Assembly: GCA_030696545.1 (NCBI GenBank)
Contig: JAUYSA010000235.1
Coordinates: 1-6,783 of the forward strand
DNA: 6,783 nt
Source: Hyphomonadaceae bacterium
GTDB taxonomy: Bacteria > Pseudomonadota > Alphaproteobacteria > Caulobacterales > Hyphomonadaceae
Direction: 5' to 3'
The translations under genes were made by a program, and so were the position numbers. The notes beneath the pieces are model-generated. The model searched no databases. It saw only the letters and a list, made by a program, of their open reading frames with translations, and had not been told where the DNA came from. Below, one piece after another: positions 1-6,178 of this stretch (positions within the stretch are counted from its first letter, which is position 1; each line of letters begins with the position of its first letter).

Positions 1-484
1 CGGTCAGGTCGTCACGAATGGCATCTTCAAAATCCTTGAGGGACATGTTCTGGGCGTTCGCGCGGGACCGCACCGCATCCAGATTGAAACGGCCAAGCGC
101 ATCCTTGAACGCCCCCGCACGGTTGATCAGGAGGTCGGCCACGGCCTGCCTGCTGGCTTGAATTCCGGTTTTCTCAGCATAGGCGAGGATCATGTTGCGG
201 TATTCAAGTCGCGACAAAACCTGCTGCGCCACACCTTCACGGATCGCATCTGCCTGGGTCAGCACGCGGCCGTCCTCTTGGCGGATCGCTTCAATCTCGG
301 CGCTCAACTCCTCGTTAAGGTCGCGCGCATGGATCTCACGGTCGCCCACGCGACTCAGCCCGCCGCCGGTGATGCCGCTGAACGGGTCCTGGAATCCGAA
401 GATGCCGAAACTGATGATCAGGGGAATGAACAGCAGGACGAGCGCCCACTTGGATTTGGCAAACTTGCGAATACCGCCGATCAT
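1..484 (-). CDS. ppiD: PpiD/SurA-type membrane-anchored peptidyl-prolyl isomerase, N-terminal part (partial)
   Basis: Reading the minus strand from the ATG at 484-482 gives 161 open codons that run off the left edge, so the C-terminal part is missing. The protein starts MIGGIRKFAKSKW, followed by one hydrophobic segment at about residues 13-31, typical of an uncleaved signal anchor. The rest, rich in short helices and beginning at the motif SRVGDREI, looks like the SurA_N-type chaperone domain seen ahead of the parvulin domain in PpiD. Family members are about 600 residues or more and sit in the inner membrane facing the periplasm, where they assist folding of newly exported proteins. The start is supported by a Shine-Dalgarno AGGGAG (plus-strand 493-498) eight bases upstream. 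The gene is divergent from tpiA. The isomerase domain lies outside the window, so catalytic activity cannot be judged. Confidence 0.87.
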   Translation of the reverse strand, partial: MIGGIRKFAKSKWALVLLFIPLIISFGIFGFQDPFSGITGGGLSRVGDREIHARDLNEELSAEIEAIRQEDGRVLTQADAIREGVAQQVLSRLEYRNMILAYAEKTGIQASRQAVADLLINRAGAFKDALGRFNLDAVRSRANAQNMSLKDFEDAIRDDLT

Positions 485-542
485 CGGCGTAACTCCCTGA
501 TACTTGGCGGCTCCCCCGAAGGTTGTCCGCTGGAACACGGCT

Positions 543-600
543 TGCTAGAGCATTTTGCGGCGGAGGGGAAACCAGTTCGCCACAGGAAAATGCGACAATA
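543..600. repeat. Palindromic intergenic repeat resembling a dispersed Rhizobiales element
   Basis: This is an imperfect palindrome between the divergent ppiD and tpiA genes. The outer arms are GCATTTT (550-556) and AAAATGC (587-593). The inner arms are GGCG (559-562) and CGCC (578-581), around a GGGGAAACCAGTT core. From memory the layout (TAGAGCATTTT, GGAAACC-GGTTCGCC-like centre, AGGAAAATGCGAC) matches a short element found in many intergenic regions of Rhizobiales genomes. The inverted repeats are read directly. Family membership is recalled, not searched. It could fold as RNA or DNA, and it overlaps the region where the two divergent promoters should lie. Confidence 0.6.
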
Positions 601-612
601 CAGCGTGGCCTC

Positions 613-639
613 CCTGGAGCAGTCTCCAGGCGTGACGCC
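613..639 (+). promoter_or_regulatory. Hairpin and short palindrome in the tpiA leader
   Basis: A perfect 7-bp stem, CCTGGAG (613-619) with CTCCAGG (624-630), has a four-base CAGT loop. An odd-centred palindrome GGCGT-G-ACGCC (629-639) touches it. They lie about 25-50 bases upstream of the tpiA ATG. There is no T run, so this is not a normal terminator. It could be a leader RNA stem or an operator; no known regulator site was recognised. Confidence 0.35.
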
Positions 640-664
640 GCCGTCGCCGCATCGGGGCAGGTGA

Positions 665-1414
665 ATGACCTTTCGGAAGAAGCTGGTTGCGGGAAATTGG
701 AAGATGAATGGCCTCGCGGCCTCGCTTTCCGAGGTACGCGCCATGGTCGAGGGTGCTAACGCGCTTGGCGCGGTGGATTTGGTGATCTGTCCTCCGGCTA
801 CACTCGCGGCCGCCGTGGGCGAAGCTCTTCGTGGTTCAGGAATCGGGCTGGGCGGGCAGGACTGCCATCCCGAGAAGTCCGGGGCTTTTACCGGCGACAT
901 CAGCGCCGAGATGTGGGCCGATATCGGGGCCAGATATGTAATTGTCGGCCATTCCGAGCGCCGGACGCTGCATGGTGAGACAGATGCGGAAGTTTCCGCA
1001 AAGGCCTCGGCGGTCCTCCGTGCCGGCCTGACGCCCATTATCTGCGTCGGCGAAAGCCTTTCCGAGCGGGACGAAGGCCGGACTTTGGACGTGATCGCGG
1101 CCCAGCTGGCAGGCTCAGTCCCGGCAGCGGCAGATCAAGTTGAGGTGGTTGTGGCCTACGAGCCGGTCTGGGCGATCGGAACAGGGCGTACGCCGACTAT
1201 CGCCCAGGTAGCCGAAGTCCATGGTTTCATCCGAAACGCCCTATCGCAGCGTTTTGGCGAAGCCGGGAGGGCGATCCGGCTGCTTTACGGCGGCTCTGTT
1301 AAGCCTGACAACGCTAGGGAACTCGTGGCCGTGGCCGGGGTGGACGGGGCGCTGGTGGGCGGCGCCAGCCTTAAAGCGGCGGATTTCCTGAAGATCGCTC
1401 AGGGCGCCGCTTAG
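665..1414 (+). CDS. tpiA: Triose-phosphate isomerase
   Basis: TpiA interconverts dihydroxyacetone phosphate and glyceraldehyde 3-phosphate in the cytosol, serving glycolysis and gluconeogenesis. The 249-residue protein has the usual family length and all the diagnostic motifs. These are AGNWKMNG with Asn11 and Lys13 in the substrate site, GHSERR with the electrophilic His96, AYEPVWAIGTG with the catalytic base Glu166 followed by the mobile loop, and the phosphate-gripping segments LLYGGSV (about 207-212) and GALVGGASL (about 228-236). The ATG at 665 is fixed by an in-frame TGA directly before it (662-664). The GGGGCAGG just upstream (654-661) is a Shine-Dalgarno candidate but lies closer than ideal. 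It heads the tpiA-secG-pyrG run, a common order in alphaproteobacteria, with a 104-base gap before secG. Nothing suggests truncation or transfer. Confidence 0.98.
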   Translation: MTFRKKLVAGNWKMNGLAASLSEVRAMVEGANALGAVDLVICPPATLAAAVGEALRGSGIGLGGQDCHPEKSGAFTGDISAEMWADIGARYVIVGHSERRTLHGETDAEVSAKASAVLRAGLTPIICVGESLSERDEGRTLDVIAAQLAGSVPAAADQVEVVVAYEPVWAIGTGRTPTIAQVAEVHGFIRNALSQRFGEAGRAIRLLYGGSVKPDNARELVAVAGVDGALVGGASLKAADFLKIAQGAA

Positions 1415-1480
1415 CGCCCAGCGATCCCCGGACCCATATGAAAAGCTGGCAGGGGGCTTGGCCGCACCCCGGCAACGTGC

Positions 1481-1495
1481 TTTGACGCGGTCAAA
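1481..1495. promoter_or_regulatory. Perfect inverted repeat upstream of secG
   Basis: TTTGAC-GCG-GTCAAA is a perfect 6-bp inverted repeat with a three-base centre, ending 23 bases before the secG ATG. The left arm contains TTGAC, which resembles a -35 box, but no convincing -10 follows at 16-18 bases. No T run follows, so a terminator is unlikely. It may be an operator or a small hairpin in the tpiA-secG transcript. Confidence 0.35.
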
Positions 1496-1518
1496 TTCAG
1501 TTTACGGCGGCCCAACGT

Positions 1519-2031
1519 ATGCTCGCAGTCCTGCTCACCATCCACATGATCGCGTGCGTCGCGCTCGTCGTAGCCGTCATGTTGCAGCGTTCTGAGGGTG
1601 GGGCCCTCGGCATGGGCGGCGGCGGCACGGGCGGAGTGATCTCCGGACGTGGCGCGGCTGGCGTCCTGGTCAACGTCACCATGATCCTCGCTGGCGTCTT
1701 CTTTTTTACCAGCGTCGCAATGACCCGCCTCAACAATGAAGCCAACGCCGCTCCCAGCACGCTGGAGCAGCAGCAACAGCAGCTTCCGGTCGATCCTTTC
1801 AATCCGCTGACCGGCGCACCGGCAACGACCACCGCTCCCGTCACGACGGCGCCCGCAACCACCGCGCCGGCCACGCCCGCACCTGCGCCGGCTGTCGATC
1901 CACTGGCTCCCCGCAGCAACACGCCGGCTCCGGCAACCAACACCGCGCCGGCGCCGACAGCTCCCGCCCCTGCGACAACTACGCCCACCGTACCGGCGCC
2001 TGCGCCGGAAAACGGTGGATCGAACAACTAG
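1519..2031 (+). CDS. secG: SecG preprotein translocase subunit with long Pro/Ala/Thr-rich tail
   Basis: SecG is the small inner-membrane subunit of SecYEG that supports SecA-driven export. The first 70 residues carry the family signature: transmembrane segment 1 (about 1-21), then QRSEGG (23-28), a glycine-rich stretch, SGRGAAG (42-48), and transmembrane segment 2 (about 49-68). What follows is unusual: about 100 low-complexity residues (71-170), including a run of five glutamines (84-88) and then repeated Ala-Pro-Thr segments with no predicted fold. E. coli SecG is about 110 residues, so the extra length is nearly all tail. The Shine-Dalgarno is weak (GGCGG, 1506-1510), but no other start lies in frame nearby and the first residues match the family. 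It sits between tpiA and pyrG in the expected order. The identification is secure; the role of the tail is unknown. Confidence 0.94.
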   Translation: MLAVLLTIHMIACVALVVAVMLQRSEGGALGMGGGGTGGVISGRGAAGVLVNVTMILAGVFFFTSVAMTRLNNEANAAPSTLEQQQQQLPVDPFNPLTGAPATTTAPVTTAPATTAPATPAPAPAVDPLAPRSNTPAPATNTAPAPTAPAPATTTPTVPAPAPENGGSNN

Positions 2032-2051
2032 TCGCCCGAAGTTCGGCTACA

Positions 2052-2069
2052 GGCCTCTCGCCTGAGGCC
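2052..2069 (+). other. Hairpin in the secG-pyrG gap
   Basis: GGCCTC (2052-2057) and GAGGCC (2064-2069) form a 6-bp stem with a six-base loop, 28 bases before the pyrG start. The following bases are CGGCGAATCATTAA, with no T tract, so intrinsic termination is doubtful. It could be an RNA processing or stability element between cotranscribed genes. Confidence 0.3.
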
Positions 2070-2096
2070 GGCGAATCATTAAACTGAGCATCCGTC

Positions 2097-3728
2097 ATGA
2101 AGCGTTTCATCTTCATCACGGGAGGCGTTGTGTCCTCCCTCGGGAAGGGCATTGCCTCGGCAGCGCTTGGCGCCCTGCTACAGTCGCGCGGCTACCGCGT
2201 TCGGCTGCGCAAACTCGACCCATATCTGAACGTCGATCCCGGCACGATGTCGCCGACCCAGCACGGGGAGGTCTTCGTTACGGATGACGGCGCCGAGACC
2301 GACCTCGATCTCGGTCACTACGAGCGCTTCACCGGCGTTTCAGCGCGCAAAACCGACAACACGACCACCGGACGCATCTACAAGTCGATCCTCGAGAAAG
2401 AGCGCCGCGGCGACTATCTCGGCGCGACGCTGCAGGTGATTCCGCACGTCACCGATGCCATCAAGGAATTCGTGAAGGCTGACACCGATGATGTGGACTT
2501 CGTCCTTGTCGAAGTCGGCGGCACGGTCGGCGACATCGAAGGCCTGCCGTTCTTTGAAGCCATCCGCCAGCTCAGCCAGGAACTCGGCCGCGAAGCCAGC
2601 CTGTTCATCCACCTCACACTGCTGCCTTACATTGCAACCGCCGGCGAACTTAAGACCAAGCCAACACAGCACTCCGTGAAGGAGCTGCGTTCTATCGGTA
2701 TCCAGCCGGATATCCTGCTGTGCCGCGCGCCGATGCCGATCCCGCCGGAAGAGCGCAGGAAGCTGGCGCTGTTCTGCAACGTACGCCCGGAAGCCGTTAT
2801 TGAAGCGCTCGACGCCCAGCACATCTACGAAGTCCCGCTCGAATATCACGCACGCGGGCTCGACCATGAAGTGCTCCGCCACTTCGGGCTCGAGAAGCAG
2901 ACGACGCCTGACCTCAAGCACTGGATCCAAACTTCGCAAACGCTCCGCAATCCGGATGGCGAAGTTCGCATCGCAATCGTCGGCAAATACGTCGCTCTCC
3001 ACGACGCCTACAAATCTGTCGTCGAGGCTCTTGGCCATGGCGGTCTTGCCAACCGGGTGAAGGTGAACCTCACCTGGATCCCGTCCGACCGTTACGACGA
3101 TCCCAATGCCGATCTCTCGGAACTCGACAGCGTAGATGGGGTGCTGCTGCCCGGTGGGTTCGGTGAACGCGGCGCGCTAGGAAAAATGCGCGCGGCCGGA
3201 TATGCCCGCCGCCACAAGCTGCCGTGCTTCGGCATCTGCTACGGCATGCAGCTGGCGGTGATCGAAGTTGCTCGCAACCTCGCGGGCATTTCAGGTGCCG
3301 GCACTACTGAATTCGGAAAGCCTGATTACCCCGCAGTGGGCCTGATGGGTGAATGGGTTCGGGGCAACACGAAGGAAGTCCGCACCGCCGATGGAGATCT
3401 CGGCGGCACGATGCGCCTTGGCGCTTACCCGGCTGTTCTGACTAAGGGTACGCGCGTTGCCGACATCTATGGTTCGCAAAGCATTTCGGAACGTCACCGG
3501 CACCGCTACGAGGTGAACGCGGACATCATCGAGAAACTGGCGCCGCACGGCGTCGTTTTCTCAGGCATGTCGCCTGACGGGAAGCTGCCGGAAATCATGG
3601 AACTCACGGACCATCCCTGGTTCATCGGTGTGCAGTTCCATCCCGAGCTGAAGTCGCGTCCATTCAACCCGCATCCGCTATTCGCCAGCTTTATCGCGGC
3701 TGCCCGCGACAAGAGCCGCCTCGTCTAG
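2097..3728 (+). CDS. pyrG: CTP synthase (glutamine-hydrolysing)
   Basis: PyrG makes CTP from UTP, ATP and glutamine, the last step of de novo pyrimidine nucleotide synthesis, in the cytosol. The 543-residue protein is full length. The N-terminal amidoligase domain (about 1-265) opens with FITGGVVSSLGKG, including the P-loop Lys17, and contains DPYLNVDPGTMSP, ETDLDLGHYERF with Asp71, and VEVGGTVGDIE with Glu139, matching the Mg-binding residues. The class I glutamine amidotransferase domain (about 290-540) contains LPGGFGERG (oxyanion region), CFGICYG with nucleophile Cys381, and GVQFHPE with His515 and Glu517 completing the triad. The ATG at 2097 is the family start, although only a weak GAG-type Shine-Dalgarno is visible. 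It lies 65 bases after secG. All catalytic residues checked are present and nothing odd was seen. Confidence 0.98.
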   Translation: MKRFIFITGGVVSSLGKGIASAALGALLQSRGYRVRLRKLDPYLNVDPGTMSPTQHGEVFVTDDGAETDLDLGHYERFTGVSARKTDNTTTGRIYKSILEKERRGDYLGATLQVIPHVTDAIKEFVKADTDDVDFVLVEVGGTVGDIEGLPFFEAIRQLSQELGREASLFIHLTLLPYIATAGELKTKPTQHSVKELRSIGIQPDILLCRAPMPIPPEERRKLALFCNVRPEAVIEALDAQHIYEVPLEYHARGLDHEVLRHFGLEKQTTPDLKHWIQTSQTLRNPDGEVRIAIVGKYVALHDAYKSVVEALGHGGLANRVKVNLTWIPSDRYDDPNADLSELDSVDGVLLPGGFGERGALGKMRAAGYARRHKLPCFGICYGMQLAVIEVARNLAGISGAGTTEFGKPDYPAVGLMGEWVRGNTKEVRTADGDLGGTMRLGAYPAVLTKGTRVADIYGSQSISERHRHRYEVNADIIEKLAPHGVVFSGMSPDGKLPEIMELTDHPWFIGVQFHPELKSRPFNPHPLFASFIAAARDKSRLV

Positions 3729-3732
3729 ATTA

Positions 3733-3755
3733 GCTCTGCCCATTCTGGGGCGAGC
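3733..3755 (+). terminator. Weak hairpin after pyrG, possible terminator
   Basis: GCTC-T-GCCC (3733-3741) pairs with GGGC-GAGC (3748-3755), giving eight base pairs with one bulged T. It begins a few bases after the pyrG stop. The sequence behind it is only loosely T-rich (CTTTCTCT at 3764-3771). It may attenuate rather than stop transcription into the kinase gene. Confidence 0.35.
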
Positions 3756-3800
3756 CATGTAGGCTTTCTCTAGGGCAACCCGCGGGAGGAATGCCGGCGC

Positions 3801-5378
3801 ATGAGCGCAGCAGCGATTTCACCAGCCGTTCCGTTCCAGGCAGATTTCGCTGCGATGGCGGAAAACCTGCCGGAAATGGCCTGGATCGCGAGCCCTTCCG
3901 GCCGCATCGCGTGGGCCAACCGCCGTTGGCGGGACTATGTTGGCACATCGCTTGATAAGGTCGGCGAGACCAAGTGGGAAAGCATCCACGATCCAGCACA
4001 TCTACCGCGAGTCGCTGCTGGCTGGGCCGATGTACTGCGGGCTGGCGAACCAGCGGAAATGACATTTCCGCTGCGCGGCGCTGATGGAATTTATCGAACT
4101 TTTCTCACGCGCGTGCAGCCGCTTCGGGACGAGTCTGGGGTCATCACCTGCTGGTTCGGCATCAACACCAACGTCGCCGAACTCGATAGCACGGCGATCG
4201 AACTGCAGCAGCAGAAGCGTCTTCTGGAAATTCTGAACCGCACCGCCGCCAGCGTTGCCGCCGAACTGAATCTTGAACGGCTCGTCCAGATGGTCACGGA
4301 TGTCGGCGTCTCGCTGATCGGCGCGCAGTTCGGAGCGTTTTTGTACAACATCCAGACCCGCGATGGCGGCGCCTATCAGCTTTATACCGTGTCCGGCGTG
4401 CCGCGCGAGCATTTCAACAAGTTTCCCATGCCGCGTCCCACCGCCGTCTTCGCTCCGACGTTCCACGGCACTGGCATCGTACGGTCTGACGACATCACCA
4501 AGGATCCGCGCTACGGCAAGAATGCGCCGTTTAAGGGTATGCCCGAAGGCCACCTTCCCGTTCGCAGCTATCTTGCTGCGCCAGTTATCTCCCGTTCCGG
4601 TGAGGTGCTTGGAGGACTGCTTTTCGGACATCCCGATGCTGGCGTGTTCGACGCCAGCGACGAGCAGTTGATAGTCGGCGTGGCGGCACAGGCGGCGATC
4701 GGCATCGACAATTCCCGCCTGTACGAACGCGCGCAGCGCGAGATCGAAGAGCGCAAGCAGGCCGAAGAAGGCCGGCTCGTGATCCTGCGAGAATTGAACC
4801 ATCGCGTGAAGAACCTGTTCGCGATCGCCGTCGGGATGGTCACGATGACCGCACGCACATCAGGCACGACGGAAATCATGGCGCAGACACTTTCGGGCCG
4901 GCTGCGCGCGCTCGCTCACGCGCATCAGCTCATCCGCCCTACGATAGCGTCAGAAGATCAGAAGGCGATGCATACGACTGTCGCCGTTATGGCGGACCGG
5001 ATTCTGGCGCCTCACGTCAGCAACCGCGAGCTGCAACTCGGACTGGAAGGTCCGGAGGTGTCGGTCGGGCCAAACGGCGCCACCAGTCTTGCGCTCGTCC
5101 TTCATGAACTGGCGACCAACGCCGCCAAGTACGGCGCCTTGTCGGAATCGAAAGGACAGGTTTCGTTAGCTTGGCGTATCGAGGGGCGAGCGATGGTGTT
5201 GAACTGGGTCGAACGCGGCGGCCCGGCGATCGAGCAACCGCCACAGCGCAAGGGCTTCGGCGCTGACCTTGCCCAGATGAGCGCCAAGGGACAGTTGGGC
5301 GGCACCATCGACTATGCGTGGAATCCGCTGGGCGTTGAGATCGAACTGCGTGTGTCACTCGATCGGTTGGCGAACTGA
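3801..5378 (+). CDS. Soluble PAS-GAF HWE-family sensor histidine kinase
   Basis: A 525-residue two-component kinase with no hydrophobic segment long enough to span a membrane, so probably cytosolic. The order is a PAS domain (about 15-130, with MAWIASPSGRIAWANRRW), a GAF domain (about 145-305, with DDITKDPRYGKNAP and LPVRSYLAAPV), a short coiled-coil-like linker rich in Glu and Arg (about 306-325), and the kinase core. The core shows the HWE pattern: phosphoacceptor His334 in LNHRVKN, an N-box HELATNAAKYGALS carrying the diagnostic His435 with Asn440, and WVERGGP with Trp469 and Glu471. A short glycine motif KGFGADL (about 484-490) follows. LOV (GRNCRFLQG-like) and phytochrome chromophore motifs are absent. 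The ATG at 3801 has a strong GGGAGGA ten bases upstream. The gene overlaps the following receiver gene by one base, so they are probably translationally coupled partners. The signal is unknown. Confidence 0.93.
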   Translation: MSAAAISPAVPFQADFAAMAENLPEMAWIASPSGRIAWANRRWRDYVGTSLDKVGETKWESIHDPAHLPRVAAGWADVLRAGEPAEMTFPLRGADGIYRTFLTRVQPLRDESGVITCWFGINTNVAELDSTAIELQQQKRLLEILNRTAASVAAELNLERLVQMVTDVGVSLIGAQFGAFLYNIQTRDGGAYQLYTVSGVPREHFNKFPMPRPTAVFAPTFHGTGIVRSDDITKDPRYGKNAPFKGMPEGHLPVRSYLAAPVISRSGEVLGGLLFGHPDAGVFDASDEQLIVGVAAQAAIGIDNSRLYERAQREIEERKQAEEGRLVILRELNHRVKNLFAIAVGMVTMTARTSGTTEIMAQTLSGRLRALAHAHQLIRPTIASEDQKAMHTTVAVMADRILAPHVSNRELQLGLEGPEVSVGPNGATSLALVLHELATNAAKYGALSESKGQVSLAWRIEGRAMVLNWVERGGPAIEQPPQRKGFGADLAQMSAKGQLGGTIDYAWNPLGVEIELRVSLDRLAN

Positions 5379-5761
5379 TGGCGTCGTCCGCGGCTCCCAC
5401 GTCTCTAAAAGGCGCGCGTATCCTCGTTGTTGAGGATGAGCCGTTCATAGCATTCGATCTCATAATGGCGATCGAGGAAGCCGGTGCCGTTGCGATCGGG
5501 CCGGCGGCGTCTGTGGCCGAAGCGCTCGATTTCATCGGTAATGAGGCGCCGGACGGGGCGATACTGGATGTAAACCTGCCAGACGGGACCGTCGGCCCAG
5601 TGCTGGCGGCGCTTCCGATAGGGACAGCGGTTGTCGTCCACACCGGAATGGGTCTGCCGCCAGAGCTGAGGGATCTGCACCCGCTTGTTCCCGTTTTTTC
5701 AAAGCCGACGGAACCGGCCCTGCTGCTACGGCGGATCGCGGCGACTCTTGAAGCCAGTTGA
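5378..5761 (+). CDS. Stand-alone response-regulator receiver domain
   Basis: A 127-residue protein consisting of one CheY-like receiver with no DNA-binding or enzymatic output. The acidic pocket is Glu19-Asp20 in ILVVEDEP, the phosphoacceptor is Asp64 in ILDVNLPDG, the switch threonine is Thr89 in VVVHTG, and the conserved lysine is Lys109 in FSKP. All the residues needed for phosphorylation are therefore present. The ATG shares its A with the kinase TGA stop (TGATG), and no independent strong Shine-Dalgarno is evident, which points to coupled translation. The likely role is phosphotransfer from, or modulation of, the adjacent HWE kinase, or action by protein-protein contact. Loss of an output domain is common for receivers paired with this kinase family. 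The beta4 segment HTGMG resembles a degenerate FAT-GUY motif of alphaproteobacterial single-domain receivers, which is an inference. Confidence 0.92.
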   Translation: MASSAAPTSLKGARILVVEDEPFIAFDLIMAIEEAGAVAIGPAASVAEALDFIGNEAPDGAILDVNLPDGTVGPVLAALPIGTAVVVHTGMGLPPELRDLHPLVPVFSKPTEPALLLRRIAATLEAS

Positions 5762-5778
5762 GGCGTAATGGGCGGTCG

Positions 5779-5803
5779 CCCCGTGGGGGAATTCCCATCG
5801 GGG
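5779..5803 (+). terminator. Hairpin after the receiver gene, possible terminator
   Basis: CCCCG-TGGG (5779-5787) pairs with CCCA-(T)-CGGGG (5794-5803), nine base pairs with one bulged T around a GGAATT loop. It starts 18 bases after the receiver stop. The centre also holds the perfect palindrome GGGAATTCCC. No T run follows, so any termination would be inefficient or factor-dependent. Confidence 0.45.
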
Positions 5804-5870
5804 AGGCGGAGCGGGGCGGATCGCCGGTTTTCAGCCCGCAGGGTGGGGCGGCCCATAACTCGCTAGCCGC

Positions 5871-5899
5871 TTGCAGGCCGGGGCCGATGCGCGTATGAC
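5871..5899 (+). promoter_or_regulatory. Candidate sigma-70-type promoter of rpmF
   Basis: TTGCAG (5871-5876) and TATGAC (5894-5899) are separated by exactly 17 bases, a good housekeeping-promoter spacing, and would start RNA near 5906, giving a leader of about 57 bases before rpmF. The first 16 bases, TTGCAGGCCGGGGCCG, recur with two changes upstream of eno. Confidence 0.5.
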
Positions 5900-5910
5900 G
5901 CCCGCTCGCA

Positions 5911-5931
5911 AAGACGGGCAGGGCCCGTTTT
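5911..5931 (+). terminator. Intrinsic terminator-like hairpin in the rpmF leader
   Basis: AAGACGGGC (5911-5919) pairs with GCCCGTTTT (5923-5931) around an AGG loop: nine pairs including one G-U, with the T run forming the lower stem and 3' tail. It lies between the candidate rpmF promoter and the rpmF start. It may end transcripts arriving from the kinase/receiver genes, or act as an attenuator or 5' stem for rpmF. Confidence 0.45.
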
Positions 5932-5962
5932 CAACCCGTTTCCTGCCGATTCCGAGGCAATC

Positions 5963-6148
5963 ATGGCCGTCCCAAAGCGCAAAACATCCCCCTCCAAGCG
6001 CGGCATGCGCCGTTCGCACGACCGTCTGCCGACCTCTTCCTACGTGGAAGACAAGGAATCGGGCGAACTGCGCCGTCCGCACCACGTCGACCCGAAAACG
6101 GGCCTGTACCGTGGCAAACAGATCCTGAAGGCCAAGGACGAGGAATAG
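5963..6148 (+). CDS. rpmF: Large-subunit ribosomal protein bL32
   Basis: A 61-residue basic protein that begins with the family hallmark MAVPKRKTSPSKRGMRRSHD and continues with SGELRRPHHVDPKTGLYRGK. It is a structural component of the 50S ribosomal subunit. Length and sequence fit the cysteine-free L32 form, without the four-cysteine zinc ribbon found in some bacteria. The ATG at 5963 has GAGG (5954-5957) five bases upstream. It appears to be a single-gene unit, with its own candidate promoter upstream and a strong terminator about 30 bases after the stop. Its product is very small and easily missed, but the identification is clear. Confidence 0.97.
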   Translation: MAVPKRKTSPSKRGMRRSHDRLPTSSYVEDKESGELRRPHHVDPKTGLYRGKQILKAKDEE

Positions 6149-6178
6149 TCCTCGCCTGATCCAATCATTCGAGACGCT

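Noticed and set aside
158..664. Plus-strand open frame of 168 codons at the left end
   Set aside because: It is antisense to the clear ppiD reading frame and runs into the control region; its product has no recognisable domain or start signal.
485..664. EcfG general-stress promoter (GGAAC-N16/17-CGTT)
   Set aside because: GGAAC occurs at 532-536, but no CGTT follows at the required spacing; none was found in the other gaps either.
481..1038. Minus-strand open frame over the start of tpiA
   Set aside because: It lies opposite a well-conserved tpiA and reads as a GC-rich shadow without any family motif.
1497..2027. Minus-strand 176-codon frame rich in Gly, Ala and Val
   Set aside because: It is the complement of the low-complexity secG tail; the Gly/Ala/Val repeats are forced by the Ala/Pro/Thr codons on the other strand.
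2340..3038. Minus-strand 232-codon frame inside pyrG
   Set aside because: It is fully contained antisense to pyrG, whose motifs are intact; no independent ribosome site or domain was seen.
4002..4802. Minus-strand 266-codon frame inside the kinase gene
   Set aside because: It is antisense to the GAF and linker region; length is explained by high GC content, and the protein looks like no known family.
3801..5378. Possible phytochrome or LOV photoreceptor in the kinase
   Set aside because: The PAS lacks a GRNCRFLQG-like flavin motif, and the GAF lacks the phytochrome chromophore signature despite the DPRYG resemblance.
5017..5856. Minus-strand 279-codon frame across the kinase end and receiver gene
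   Set aside because: It is very rich in Arg, Ser and Pro, as expected of a GC-rich antisense frame, and overlaps two genes with intact catalytic motifs.
5871..6128. Plus-strand 85-codon frame overlapping rpmF
   Set aside because: It overlaps rpmF in another frame and starts within the candidate promoter; rpmF itself is unmistakable.
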